The notes under the pieces: generated by a model
Databases searched by the model: none
Told to the model about the DNA's origin: nothing
The model's input: only the letters and a program-made list of their open reading frames with translations
NCBI RefSeq assembly: GCF_014203895.1
Contig: NZ_JACHJY010000001.1
Coordinates: 930,001 to 994,000 of the forward strand
Length of the DNA: 64,000 nucleotides
Direction: 5' to 3'
From: Streptomyces nymphaeiformis
Lineage (GTDB): Bacteria > Actinomycetota > Actinomycetes > Streptomycetales > Streptomycetaceae
Part shown: one piece after another, positions 48,648-56,834 of the stretch
How positions within the stretch are numbered: position 1 is the stretch's first letter
How the letters are laid out: every line of letters starts with the position of its first letter
Position numbers and translations under genes: made by a program

Positions 48648-50515
48648 ACCAGCACCCCCGCGAGCAGCGAGGCGGTGAGCGCGGCCCCGTCCGTCGTGAG
48701 CACCGACTCCGGATGGAACTGCACGCCCGCGAAGCCCGGTCCGCGCAGGGCGTGCACCTCGCCGGTCTCCGCGTCCCGGCTCACCTCGATGCGGTGCAGT
48801 GCCAGCTCCGTCGCCGTCCGGTCGTCGCACCGCGCCGTGAAGCTGTTGTAGAAGCCGACCGTCCGCTGCTGCCCGAAGAGGTCGATCCGCAGCTGCGCGC
48901 CCTGGAAGGGAGTCCGCTTGCGGACGATGTCCAGGCCCAGTTCGGCCGCGATCAGCTCGTGGCCGAGGCAGACGCCGAGCAGGCCGTGGCGGTGGTCCCG
49001 TACGAGCTCCGCCGTCAGGCCGCGCAGGAAGCGCATCTTCGGGTCGGCGGCGTCCGACGGGTTCCCCGGCCCGGGGCCGAGGACGACCGGCCCCTCGTGG
49101 GCGAGGGTCAGCTCCCGCAGCCCCGGCTCGTCGTAGCGGAGCACCGACACTTCAAGGCCCGAGGAGCGCAGGACGTGCGCCAGCATCGCCGTGAAGGTGT
49201 CCTCGGCGTCGATCACGAGCGCGTGCCCGGACAGCTCCGCCGAACGGGCCTGCATCTTCAGCCAGAACGGCGCGAGGTCCGCCCGGCGCGCGTCGAGCGC
49301 GGCCCGCACCCGGGGGTCGTCGGCGAGCCGCGGCGGCACCGGCGCCGACGCGTCGACCGGCCGTCCCTCCCGCACCCCCAGGGCCGTGAGGACGCCCGCC
49401 GCCTTGGCGTGGGTCTCGGCGACCTCGCCGTCGGGGTCCGAGTGCCGCACGAGCGTGGCGCCCACCGGCACCCGCAGCCGGCCGTCGGCCGCGATGTCGG
49501 CGGTACGGATGAGGATGGGGGAGTCCAGCGTCTGCGCCCCGTTCGCGTCCGTGCCGAGCAGGGCGAGCGCCCCCGCGTAGTAGCCCCGGCCGCCCTCCTC
49601 GTGACGCTCGATCACCCGGCAGGCGTTCTGCACGGGCGACCCCGTCACGGTCGCCGCGAACATGGTCTCCCGCAGGACCTCCCGCACGTCCAGCGAGGAC
49701 CGGCCGCGCAACTCGTACTCGGTGTGCGCGAGATGGGCCATCTCCTTGAGCCGCGGGCCGACCACGACCCCGCCCATGTCGCCCACCGTGCACATCATCT
49801 TCAGCTCCTCGTCCACCACCATGGAGAGCTCCTCGGTCTCCTTGCGGTCGGCGAGGAAGGCGAGCAGGTCCTCGGCGGTGGGGGCGGCCCCGGCCGGGTA
49901 GCGGTAGGTGCCGCTGATCGGGTTCATCACGACCGTCCCTCCTGACATCCGCACGTGCACCTCGGGGCTCGCCCCGACGAGCGTCCGGTCCCCGGTGTGC
50001 ACGACGAACGTCCAGTAGGCGCCCCGCTCGCCCGCGAGCAGCCGCCGGAACAGGGCGAGCGCGTCGGCGCGCCCGAAGCCCGGGATCTCGCCGGTGTAGG
50101 TGCGCCGGATGACGAAGTTGGCGCCCTCGCCGGAGCCGATCTCCTCGTCGATGACCCGCCGCACGGTCTCCGCGTACGCCTCGTCCGAGACGTCGAAGCC
50201 GCCGCCCTCCACCCGTACGTCATGGGCGGGCAGCGCGGCCAGGGCCTCGGCGAGCGGCAGTTCGTACGCCTCGTCGGCGACGAGCACGGAGAGCGGGGTG
50301 CCGTCGTCCCGGACGTCGAAGCCGCGCTCCCGGATCTGCCGGAACGGCACGAGGGCGAGCGTCGGCATCGGCCCGACGGGCAGCTCCGCGAGGCGCTCGG
50401 CCTCGTGGACCCGGCCGATCAGCACCTCGACGGTGTCGTGGTCACGGCCGGGGGTGCGGCGGCGCAGCAGGGCGAAGGGAGGGCAGGAGTCGTCGAGGAG
50501 ACGGGAGAGGTCCAT
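48644..50515 (-). CDS. trpEG: Anthranilate synthase, fused TrpE-TrpG
   Basis: A 623-residue fusion. Residues 1 to about 400 are the chorismate-binding component I, with GASPEVHVRM, MNPISGTYRYP, DEELKMM, PRLKEMAHLAHTEYELRG and AATVTGSPVQNACRVI. After a linker, residues about 430-623 are the class I glutamine amidotransferase: VVLGPGPGNPSDA, nucleophile Cys in LLGVCLGHELIAAELG and the Glu/His in GVQFHPESVLT. It makes anthranilate from chorismate and glutamine. Fusions of this kind also include PhzE-like enzymes, but the Trp-rich leader peptide upstream shows a tryptophan role. ATG at 50515 with GGAAGG upstream. Confidence 0.95.
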   Translation of the reverse strand: MDLSRLLDDSCPPFALLRRRTPGRDHDTVEVLIGRVHEAERLAELPVGPMPTLALVPFRQIRERGFDVRDDGTPLSVLVADEAYELPLAEALAALPAHDVRVEGGGFDVSDEAYAETVRRVIDEEIGSGEGANFVIRRTYTGEIPGFGRADALALFRRLLAGERGAYWTFVVHTGDRTLVGASPEVHVRMSGGTVVMNPISGTYRYPAGAAPTAEDLLAFLADRKETEELSMVVDEELKMMCTVGDMGGVVVGPRLKEMAHLAHTEYELRGRSSLDVREVLRETMFAATVTGSPVQNACRVIERHEEGGRGYYAGALALLGTDANGAQTLDSPILIRTADIAADGRLRVPVGATLVRHSDPDGEVAETHAKAAGVLTALGVREGRPVDASAPVPPRLADDPRVRAALDARRADLAPFWLKMQARSAELSGHALVIDAEDTFTAMLAHVLRSSGLEVSVLRYDEPGLRELTLAHEGPVVLGPGPGNPSDAADPKMRFLRGLTAELVRDHRHGLLGVCLGHELIAAELGLDIVRKRTPFQGAQLRIDLFGQQRTVGFYNSFTARCDDRTATELALHRIEVSRDAETGEVHALRGPGFAGVQFHPESVLTTDGAALTASLLAGVLV

Positions 50516-50574
50516 GGGACGTGTCGTTCCTTCCGGTGGGAGTACGGAGAGGAGGAACGGCCCCGGATACGGGA

Positions 50575-50599
50575 GAAGGCCGCCCCTCGGGCGGCCTTC
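50575..50599 (-). terminator. trp attenuator hairpin
   Basis: GAAGGCCGCCC pairs perfectly with GGGCGGCCTTC around a 3-base loop, located between the Trp leader peptide and trpEG. It is the probable terminator of the attenuation system. Confidence 0.8.
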
Positions 50600-50623
50600 G
50601 CGTGTCTGTCGGTGTACGCGCGA

Positions 50624-50680
50624 TCAGTGGGCCGCCGGATGAGCGGTCCACCACCAGTTCTGGTTCGAGTGCGCGAACAT
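50624..50680 (-). CDS. trpL: trp leader peptide with three consecutive Trp codons
   Basis: An 18-codon ORF, MFAHSNQNWWWTAHPAAH, ending in TGA, 108 bases upstream of trpEG. Three adjacent TGG codons are the hallmark of a tryptophan attenuator: ribosome stalling at low charged tRNA-Trp would favour an antiterminator over the hairpin at 50575-50599. TACAGT lies 6 bases before the ATG as a possible -10, so the message may be leaderless. Trp attenuation is established for an anthranilate synthase gene of S. venezuelae. Confidence 0.88.
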   Translation of the reverse strand: MFAHSNQNWWWTAHPAAH

Positions 50681-50709
50681 GCGAGCACTGTAACGCAAGC
50701 GGGAACGGG

Positions 50710-50755
50710 AACGGGGCCCGGTCCGCACCGTGGACGGTGCGGACCGGGCCCCGTT
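50710..50755 (-). terminator. Terminator downstream of the amidase gene
   Basis: A perfect 22-bp stem with a 2-base GG apex, between the amidase stop (50774) and the trp leader. It insulates trpEG from upstream transcription. Confidence 0.93.
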
Positions 50756-50773
50756 CTTGAGGCGACTTCCCGA

Positions 50774-53590
50774 TCAGAAGATCAGGTTGTAAGACTGCCA
50801 GCCGGGGCTGACCTGCACGCGCGTGGCGTACGGGGCGGTGGCACTGCCGGTGCCCTTGTACAGCCACAGGGTGCCCGAGGCGTCGCGGGCCACGAAGTCG
50901 ACCTTGCCGTCACCGGTGAGGTCGCTCGGACCGGTGATGCTGTTGTAGATCTGCCAGCCGGTGCCCACCTTGACGCGCGCGGCGTACGGGGCGGTGGCGC
51001 TGCCGGTGCCCTTGTACAGCCAGAGCGCGCCGGTGCTGTCGCGGCCGATCAGGTCCGGCTTGCCGTCGGAGGTGAGGTCGCCGGTGCTGACGACGTCGTT
51101 GTAGATCTGCCAGCCGGTGCCGATCTTCACGCGCGGCGCGAACGGCGTCGCCGGGGTGCCGGTGCCCTTGTACAGCCACAGCGCGCCGGACTTCTCGCGG
51201 GCGATCAGGTCCGGCTTGCCGTCGCCGGTCAGGTCGCGGACGCCGATGATCCGGTCGTAGACCTGCCAGCCGCCGCCGGTCCGCAGACGGCCCTTGAACG
51301 GCGCGGACGGGTTGCCGCTGCCCTGGTAGTACCAGAGGGCACCGGAGGCGTCGCGGGCGACGGCGTCACCGGTGCCGTCGGCGCGCAGCGCCGTCAGCGG
51401 GGTGATGGCGTTGTAGACCTGCCAGCCGCCGCCGACCTTGTACTTGCTCAGGAACGGGCTGGTGGCGCTACCGGTGCCCTGGTACTGCCAGAGGACACCG
51501 GAGGCGTCGCGGGAGAGGAGGTCGTAGCGGTTGTCGGTGCGGACGGACGCCGTGGTGGCGACCTCCTTGACGTCGCTCGCCTTCACCCAGGCCATGCGGT
51601 GGTTGAAGCGGATCGGGATGAAGATGTTCGTCGTGCCGACGACGCGGGTGCCGTCGGTGTTGTAGGCGCTGTAGTAGTAGTCGCCCGCGACCGGCTCACC
51701 GGCCTTCACGTACAGCTGCCCGGCCGGGAGGCTGTACTTCGTCAGCGACGCGCCGTTGTTGGCCTGGACCGGGACGCCGGTGCCCGTGTAGGCGGCGTCC
51801 TCCGGGTAGGTGCGGCCGTAGACCGGGACGGAGGTGAGGCCGTCCTTGGCGGTGATCGCCGTCTTCACGCCCGCGGGGGCCGTGTACTGGCCGCCCGGGT
51901 TGTAGAACCAGGCCTTCTTGCCGCCGTACCAGATGGCGGTCCAGTCGGTCCGGGACTCGGCGACGACGTGGGTGCTGCCGGCCGTGACCTTGTTCGCCCA
52001 GTTGGAGCCGTACGTGGCGTCCGAGGTGAAGTACGGGTCGGTCAGCGCCTTGGTCTGGTCGGCCACGGGCTCCGAGTAGAGGTAGCCGAAGTTGACCGGC
52101 AGAGCCACGGTGGTCTTGGTGGCGCCGTCCTCGGTGTACTTCATCTGCTGCTGGTTCGCCGCGGTGAACGGCGGGACGATCCGCACCAGCTGGCCGGCCT
52201 GGAGCGGGCCGCCCGCGCCACCGGCACCGGTCGGGGCGCCGACCAGGCTCATGAAGTGGTTCCAGTCCCAGAACGGGCCCGGGTCCCAGTGGTCCTGGAT
52301 CTTGGAGTCCAGGATGCTCGGCACGTCGTCGTGGCCGATGACGTGCTCGCGGTCCAGCGGGATGGAGAACTTCGCGGCCAGGTACTTCACGAGGGCGGCG
52401 GAGGACTCGTACTCCGGCTCGGTGTACCAGCCGGCGTCGCCCTTGATCGCGTAACCCTCGTGCTCGATGCCGATCGAGTGCATGTTGAGGGTCTTGTTGC
52501 CGGCGTGGTACGCCTCGTTCTTGGTCTCCACCATCTGCGTCACGCGGCCGTCGGCGCGCACGATGTAGTGGGCGCTGGCGTAGCTCAGCGGGTTCTGGAA
52601 GACCGTGACCGCGCCGTCGTGGTTGCCCTCGATGTCGTGGATGACGATCTGGCGCACGTCGAAGCCGTTGGCGGGACGGCTCGCGATGTTGTAGTTGCCG
52701 TCGTTCTGCGAGTACGCGGCCGGGATGAAGGTGCAGTCCAGGCCGGTCGGGCACTCGACCGCCGGGGTCTCGTTCGTGGCCGTGAAGCTCGCGGCCAGCG
52801 GCACGTTCGCCGGCTTGACCGGCTTCACCGACGGGTCGGCCGGCAGGACGACCTGCTGGCCGTCGGCGGTGGTCTCCCGCTCACCCGTCTTGATGGACTC
52901 GAAGACGCGCTTGGCGAAGAGGTCGGCGCCCTTGCGGTCCTCGGACTGGCTGTAGCGGGCCACGGCCGGGTACCAGTCGCCCGGGTCGTCGGACAGCTCG
53001 GCTCCGGCCTGCTTCTGGTACTCGGCGAGGAGCGCGGCACCGGCGCGGATCGAGGCGGCGCTGTCCTTCTGCACGGAGTCGGTCGAGCCGTCGATCAGCT
53101 CGGCGGCCTTGTCGAGCGTGTGCAGCGTCGGGTCGGAGGTGTCGATCTTCGTCTTCGACTCGGGGAGGGCGGCGAGCGCCTTCTTCCCGTCGAAGCGCTT
53201 CTCGACGCGCGGGTCGCCGCTGCGGTTCATCAGATCGAGCAGCTGCTCGTCCGTGTCCTGCTCGATGTCCTCCGGGTCGACCTTCGTCAGACCCATGACG
53301 TTGTACGCGCCGGTGGTGCTGGGCACGCCGTCGTGCGACTCCCAGCGGGTCTGGCGGTACGACACCGCCATCAGCACGCTCTGCGGCACGTCGAACTCGC
53401 GGGCCGCGTTTGCGAACTGCGTCTGGAGGGAAGCATCGTCACCGGACTTGCCGTCGCCGGCCGCGCCGAGAAGGCTCGGCGAGGCGACCGCGAGGGTGCC
53501 GATGGTGGCGGTGGCGACGACGGCCGCCGCCGCTCCGTACAAGAGTCGTTTCTTCTTGCGATCCCTGCGGTGCCTCTGGGTCACGCCCAC
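50774..53590 (-). CDS. Secreted N-acetylmuramoyl-L-alanine amidase with five FG-GAP/VCBS-like repeats
   Basis: A 938-residue exported protein. A Lys/Arg-rich signal region (RDRKKKRLLYG) and hydrophobic core end near residue 45. Residues about 50-240 look like a lytic-transglycosylase-like helical region (VPQSVLMAVSYRQTRWESHDG). The amidase_2 domain follows, with zinc ligands in IVIHDIEG, the HSIGIEHEGY segment, GHDDVPS and DPGPFWDW. The C terminus has five repeats of exactly 52 residues (DLTGDGKPDLIARD...LWLYKGTG), a propeller-type module likely for wall binding. GTG 53590 or, better spaced from AGGGG, GTG 53584. A strong terminator follows. Confidence 0.9.
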   Translation of the reverse strand: MGVTQRHRRDRKKKRLLYGAAAAVVATATIGTLAVASPSLLGAAGDGKSGDDASLQTQFANAAREFDVPQSVLMAVSYRQTRWESHDGVPSTTGAYNVMGLTKVDPEDIEQDTDEQLLDLMNRSGDPRVEKRFDGKKALAALPESKTKIDTSDPTLHTLDKAAELIDGSTDSVQKDSAASIRAGAALLAEYQKQAGAELSDDPGDWYPAVARYSQSEDRKGADLFAKRVFESIKTGERETTADGQQVVLPADPSVKPVKPANVPLAASFTATNETPAVECPTGLDCTFIPAAYSQNDGNYNIASRPANGFDVRQIVIHDIEGNHDGAVTVFQNPLSYASAHYIVRADGRVTQMVETKNEAYHAGNKTLNMHSIGIEHEGYAIKGDAGWYTEPEYESSAALVKYLAAKFSIPLDREHVIGHDDVPSILDSKIQDHWDPGPFWDWNHFMSLVGAPTGAGGAGGPLQAGQLVRIVPPFTAANQQQMKYTEDGATKTTVALPVNFGYLYSEPVADQTKALTDPYFTSDATYGSNWANKVTAGSTHVVAESRTDWTAIWYGGKKAWFYNPGGQYTAPAGVKTAITAKDGLTSVPVYGRTYPEDAAYTGTGVPVQANNGASLTKYSLPAGQLYVKAGEPVAGDYYYSAYNTDGTRVVGTTNIFIPIRFNHRMAWVKASDVKEVATTASVRTDNRYDLLSRDASGVLWQYQGTGSATSPFLSKYKVGGGWQVYNAITPLTALRADGTGDAVARDASGALWYYQGSGNPSAPFKGRLRTGGGWQVYDRIIGVRDLTGDGKPDLIAREKSGALWLYKGTGTPATPFAPRVKIGTGWQIYNDVVSTGDLTSDGKPDLIGRDSTGALWLYKGTGSATAPYAARVKVGTGWQIYNSITGPSDLTGDGKVDFVARDASGTLWLYKGTGSATAPYATRVQVSPGWQSYNLIF
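50790..51570 (-). repeat. Five tandem 156-bp coding repeats
   Basis: The CTTGTA/CTGGTA marker of each unit falls at 50855, 51011, 51167, 51323 and 51479, exactly 156 bases apart. The three units nearest the gene end are most alike at DNA level, suggesting recent duplication or gene conversion. Confidence 0.85.
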
Positions 53591-53684
53591 CCCTGTGATT
53601 CGACTTTGCTCTTGTTAAACGGGCCGCAGGGTAACACCCCGCGACGACTCGAAGATCCTCGGTGGACATTTCGGGCAGGCGTTC

Positions 53685-53698
53685 GAGACGCGCGTCTC
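53685..53698. promoter_or_regulatory. Palindrome GAGACGCGCGTCTC upstream of DAHP synthase
   Basis: A perfect 14-bp palindrome without spacer, 53 bases upstream of the GTG at 53752. TACTGT at 53739-53744 is a possible -10 giving a leaderless transcript. The palindrome would overlap the promoter upstream region and may be an operator. Confidence 0.45.
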
Positions 53699-53751
53699 AG
53701 CCAATGGGCAGAGGGACAGGACCGGACGAAGAACCCCTTACTGTGGTGCTT

Positions 53752-55104
53752 GTGACCGTGAACGCTGATTCCCACGCCGTCGCCAAGGCGACCTGGCGAG
53801 ACCTGCCCGCGGCGCAGCAGCCCGAGTACCCCGATGCCGAGGCTCTGCGCGATGTGATCGCGGACCTCGAGTCGTATCCTCCGCTCGTCTTCGCCGGCGA
53901 GTGCGACCAGCTGCGCGCCCGGATGGGAGCCGTCGCCCGTGGCGAGGCGTTCCTGCTCCAGGGCGGCGACTGCGCCGAGGCCTTCGACGCCGTGTCCGCC
54001 GACCACATCAGGGCCAAGCTCAAGACGCTGCTCCAGATGAGCGCCGTCCTCACCTACGCGGCCTCCGTGCCCGTGGTGAAGGTCGGCCGCATCGCCGGCC
54101 AGTACTCGAAGCCCCGTTCCAAGGGCACCGAGACCCGCGACGGCGTGACGCTCCCGACCTATCGGGGCGACTCCGTCAACGGCTTCGACTTCAACGAGAA
54201 GGCCCGCATCCCGGACCCCGAGCGCCTGAAGCGGATGTACAACGCCTCCGCCTCCACGCTCAACCTGGTCCGTGCCTTCACCACCGGTGGCTACGCCGAC
54301 CTGCGCCAGGTGCACGCCTGGAACCAGGACTTCGTGAAGTCGTCCCCCTCGGGCCAGCGCTACGAGGCGCTCGCCCGCGAGATCGACAACGCCCTGAACT
54401 TCATGAAGGCCTGCGGCACCGACCCGGCCGAGTTCAAGGCCGTCGAGTTCTACGCCTCCCACGAGGCGCTGCTGCTCGACTACGAGGGCGCCCTGACCCG
54501 CACGGACTCGCGCACCGGCAAGCTGTACGACACCTCCGGCCACATGGTCTGGATCGGTGAGCGCACCCGCCAGCTGGACCACGCGCACATCGAGTTCTGC
54601 TCGCAGATCGCCAACCCGATCGGCATCAAGCTCGGCCCGACCACCACGGTGGACGAGGCGCTCACGTACATCGACCGTCTCGACCCGGACCGCGAGCCGG
54701 GCCGGCTGACCTTCATCGTCCGCATGGGCGCCGACAAGGTCCGCGACAAGCTCCCCGAGCTGGTCGAGAAGGTCACCGCCTCCGGCGCCGTCGTCGCCTG
54801 GGTCACCGACCCGATGCACGGCAACACCTTCGAGGCGGCCTCCGGCCACAAGACGCGCCGCTTCGACGACGTGCTCGACGAGGTCAAGGGCTTCTTCGAG
54901 GTCCACAAGGAGCTGGGCACCCACCCGGGCGGCATCCACGTCGAGCTCACCGGTGACGACGTCACCGAGTGCGTGGGCGGCGGCGACGAGATCTTCGTCG
55001 ACGACCTGCACCAGCGCTACGAGACGGCCTGCGACCCGCGGCTCAACCGCAGCCAGTCGCTCGACCTGGCGTTCCTGGTGGCGGAGATGTACCGCGATCA
55101 GTAA
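53752..55104 (+). CDS. Class II 3-deoxy-D-arabino-heptulosonate-7-phosphate (DAHP) synthase
   Basis: The 450-residue first enzyme of the shikimate pathway, plant/mycobacterial (type II) class. Motifs: FLLQGGDCAEAFD (metal Cys), VVKVGRIAGQYSKPRSKGTE, GDSVNGFDF, KLGPTTTVDEAL, IVRMGADKVR, WVTDPMHGNT (metal His), HPGGIHVELTGDDVTECVGG (Glu) and the metal Asp in the NRSQSLDLAF region. The GTG at 53752 matches the usual MTVNADSH start and may be leaderless. It supplies chorismate for the anthranilate synthase encoded nearby. Confidence 0.95.
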   Translation: MTVNADSHAVAKATWRDLPAAQQPEYPDAEALRDVIADLESYPPLVFAGECDQLRARMGAVARGEAFLLQGGDCAEAFDAVSADHIRAKLKTLLQMSAVLTYAASVPVVKVGRIAGQYSKPRSKGTETRDGVTLPTYRGDSVNGFDFNEKARIPDPERLKRMYNASASTLNLVRAFTTGGYADLRQVHAWNQDFVKSSPSGQRYEALAREIDNALNFMKACGTDPAEFKAVEFYASHEALLLDYEGALTRTDSRTGKLYDTSGHMVWIGERTRQLDHAHIEFCSQIANPIGIKLGPTTTVDEALTYIDRLDPDREPGRLTFIVRMGADKVRDKLPELVEKVTASGAVVAWVTDPMHGNTFEAASGHKTRRFDDVLDEVKGFFEVHKELGTHPGGIHVELTGDDVTECVGGGDEIFVDDLHQRYETACDPRLNRSQSLDLAFLVAEMYRDQ

Positions 55105-55121
55105 GTAGGTTCCTACGGAGG

Positions 55122-55152
55122 TGGGGCGCGGATCGCTGTGATCCGCGCCCCA
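55122..55152 (+). terminator. Terminator after DAHP synthase
   Basis: TGGGGCGCGGATC pairs perfectly with its complement around a 5-base GCTGT loop, followed by TCGTCGTAT. Confidence 0.8.
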
Positions 55153-55191
55153 TCGTCGTATCCGGGGCTTTTGGGGCTCCGGGTCGCCGGG

Positions 55192-55210
55192 TAAGGTTAG
55201 GTTAGCCTTA
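55192..55210. promoter_or_regulatory. Iron box (DmdR1/IdeR-type operator)
   Basis: TAAGGTTAGGTTAGCCTTA closely follows the actinobacterial iron-box consensus TTAGGTTAGGCTAACCTAA. It lies 26 bases upstream of the Bfd-type gene, so that gene should be repressed by the iron-loaded regulator and induced under iron limitation. Confidence 0.88.
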
Positions 55211-55235
55211 ACGATCTCGGCGGGAGGTGAACCGC

Positions 55236-55475
55236 GTGTACGTCTGCTCATGCTTCGGTGTCACGGAGAAGCAGGTCAAGGAGCATGCGGACGCGGGCGC
55301 GTGTACGCCCCGCCAGATAGCCTCGGCCTGCAAGGCCGGAACGGACTGCGGTTCCTGCGTCCGTCGTATTCAGGCCATTCTCGGGCGCGGCAACTGCCCG
55401 CGACGCGAGCTCGTCGACCAGGGCATGCCCGCCCTGACGACGGAGACGGTCACGGAGCTCCAGGAAGCCGCGTAG
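55236..55475 (+). CDS. bfd: Bacterioferritin-associated ferredoxin (Bfd)
   Basis: A 79-residue [2Fe-2S] protein with the Bfd cysteine pattern: MYVCSCFGVTEKQV at the start and CKAGTDCGSCVRRIQ later. Bfd reduces the heme of bacterioferritin to release stored iron. The start GTG 55236 is 10 bases after GGGAGG; the earlier GTG 55227 is too close. It is under an iron box and convergent with bfr, so release (low iron) and storage genes face each other. Confidence 0.93.
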   Translation: MYVCSCFGVTEKQVKEHADAGACTPRQIASACKAGTDCGSCVRRIQAILGRGNCPRRELVDQGMPALTTETVTELQEAA

Positions 55476-55491
55476 GCCCTCAGGGCCCGTC

Positions 55492-55968
55492 CTAGCTGGG
55501 CTGCTCGATCAGCGTCGAGATGTACAGCGCCTCACCCAGGGACTCGATCAGCTCCAGCTGGGTGTCCAGGTAGTCGATGTGGTGCTCCTCGTCGGCCAGG
55601 ATCTCCTCGAAGAGGTTGGCGGACGTGACGTCCCCCTTGGCCCGCATGACCTCGATCCCGCGCTTGAGGCGGTCGATCGCCTCCACCTCGACCTGGCGGT
55701 CCGCCTGGAACATCTCGGTGATCGTCTGGCCGACCCGTACGTGGAAGAGCCGCTGGTAGTTGGGCAGGCCGTCGAGCATCAGGATGCGCTCGGTCAGCTT
55801 GTCCGCGTGCTTCATCTCGTCGATGGACTCTTCGCGGGTGTACTTGGCGAGCTTCGTCCACCCCTTGTTGTCCTGGATGCGGTAATGCAGCCAGTACTGG
55901 TTGATGGCCGTCAGCTCGCCGGTCAGCTGCTCGTTGAGGAACTCGAGGACCTCGGGGTCGCCCTGCAT
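55492..55968 (-). CDS. bfr: Bacterioferritin
   Basis: A 158-residue heme-containing ferritin that oxidises and stores iron in a 24-mer. Ferroxidase ligands are in place: Glu18 (GELTAINQY), Glu51 and His54 (SIDEMKHADK), with the later EVEAIDRL and ILADEEHHIDYL pairs. Met52 is the heme ligand, so this is a true bacterioferritin. ATG with AAGGA upstream. No iron box is visible in front of it; a short Cys-containing ORF with its own ribosome-binding site lies upstream. Confidence 0.97.
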   Translation of the reverse strand: MQGDPEVLEFLNEQLTGELTAINQYWLHYRIQDNKGWTKLAKYTREESIDEMKHADKLTERILMLDGLPNYQRLFHVRVGQTITEMFQADRQVEVEAIDRLKRGIEVMRAKGDVTSANLFEEILADEEHHIDYLDTQLELIESLGEALYISTLIEQPS

Positions 55969-56065
55969 CGCTTCAGGATCCTTCCACGCTACGTGTCCAC
56001 GCCGTCACTAGGCGGGATGGCCGCATCCTCGCACCCCGAATGGGGGGCGTCCAGTAAGTGCAGGC

Positions 56066-56113
56066 TTAGTCGCAGTTGCCCGAATCGCACCGCCCGGTTG
56101 GTCGCCTGGTCAT
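56066..56113 (-). CDS. Possible 15-residue leader peptide upstream of bfr
   Basis: MTRRPTGRCDSGNCD then TAA, with GAGGGG about 6 bases before the ATG. It lies 97 bases upstream of the bfr ATG on the same strand. A GC-rich hairpin (CCCC-ATTC-GGGG core, about 56032-56046) lies between it and bfr. Its two Cys codons recall cysteine-responsive leader ORFs of actinobacteria, but a link to bacterioferritin is not known to me. It could be chance. Confidence 0.35.
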   Translation of the reverse strand: MTRRPTGRCDSGNCD

Positions 56114-56137
56114 GACCACCCCTCGCGGTCTGTCACC

Positions 56138-56803
56138 ATGGATGACATGGGTCAGCCGGAGAGCGGAGTACACCGGGAAGCGGGTCAGCAGGATCGTTCG
56201 CCGGACCTTCCGCCGGATCTTCCCCCGGGGCAGCGGCTGCAGCGCGGCTGGCCGGTCACCCATTACGGGCCCGTCCCCAAGTTCAAGCCGGACCGCTGGG
56301 AGTTCCGCGTCTTCGGGGCGACCGCCGACGGCGACAAGCGGTGCTGGAACCACGAGGAGTTCTCTGCGCTCCCGTTCTCCACGGTCGTGTCCGATCTGCA
56401 CTGCGTCACGAAGTTCAGCATGCTCGGGGCCGAATGGGGCGGTGTCCCCGCCCGCACGATCCTGGAGCTCGCCCCGCCCGCGCCCCACGTCACGCACGTG
56501 ATGGTCTGGGCCGAGTACGGATACAGCGCCAACATGCGGCTCGCCGACTTCGCCGCGGACGGCACGATCTTCGCCACCCACAAGGACGGGGAGCTGCTCA
56601 CCGCCGAGCACGGCTTCCCGCTGCGGCTCGTCGTCCCGCACCTGTACGCCTGGAAGGGGCCCAAGTGGGTCCGGGGCGTGGAGTACATGGCGGCCGACCG
56701 CCGGGGCTTCTGGGAGGAGCGCGGCTACCACAACCTCGGTGACCCGTGGACGGAGCAGCGCTACTCGTACCAGGAGGAACCGGGAGACGGCCCGGAGCTG
56801 TAG
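56138..56803 (+). CDS. Sulfite-oxidase-like molybdopterin oxidoreductase
   Basis: A 221-residue cytoplasmic-looking protein carrying the oxidoreductase molybdopterin-binding domain: WPVTHYGPVPKFKPDRWEFRVFG, the molybdenum-ligating Cys in VSDLHCVTKFSMLGAEWGGVPARTIL, LRLVVPHLYAWKGPKWVRGVEYM and GFWEERGYHNLGDPWTEQRY. It lacks the dimerisation domain and signal peptide of true sulfite oxidases. Substrate unknown (MsrP-like or other). ATG 56138 or 56147; no ribosome-binding site, so the message may be leaderless. Confidence 0.88.
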   Translation: MDDMGQPESGVHREAGQQDRSPDLPPDLPPGQRLQRGWPVTHYGPVPKFKPDRWEFRVFGATADGDKRCWNHEEFSALPFSTVVSDLHCVTKFSMLGAEWGGVPARTILELAPPAPHVTHVMVWAEYGYSANMRLADFAADGTIFATHKDGELLTAEHGFPLRLVVPHLYAWKGPKWVRGVEYMAADRRGFWEERGYHNLGDPWTEQRYSYQEEPGDGPEL

Positions 56804-56834
56804 CGGCCCCGGACCGTCCGTCGGTCGCTCTGGA

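Noticed and set aside
48644..50515. TrpE-G fusion as a PhzE enzyme of phenazine biosynthesis
   Set aside because: No other phenazine genes are present and the leader peptide with three Trp codons points to tryptophan control.
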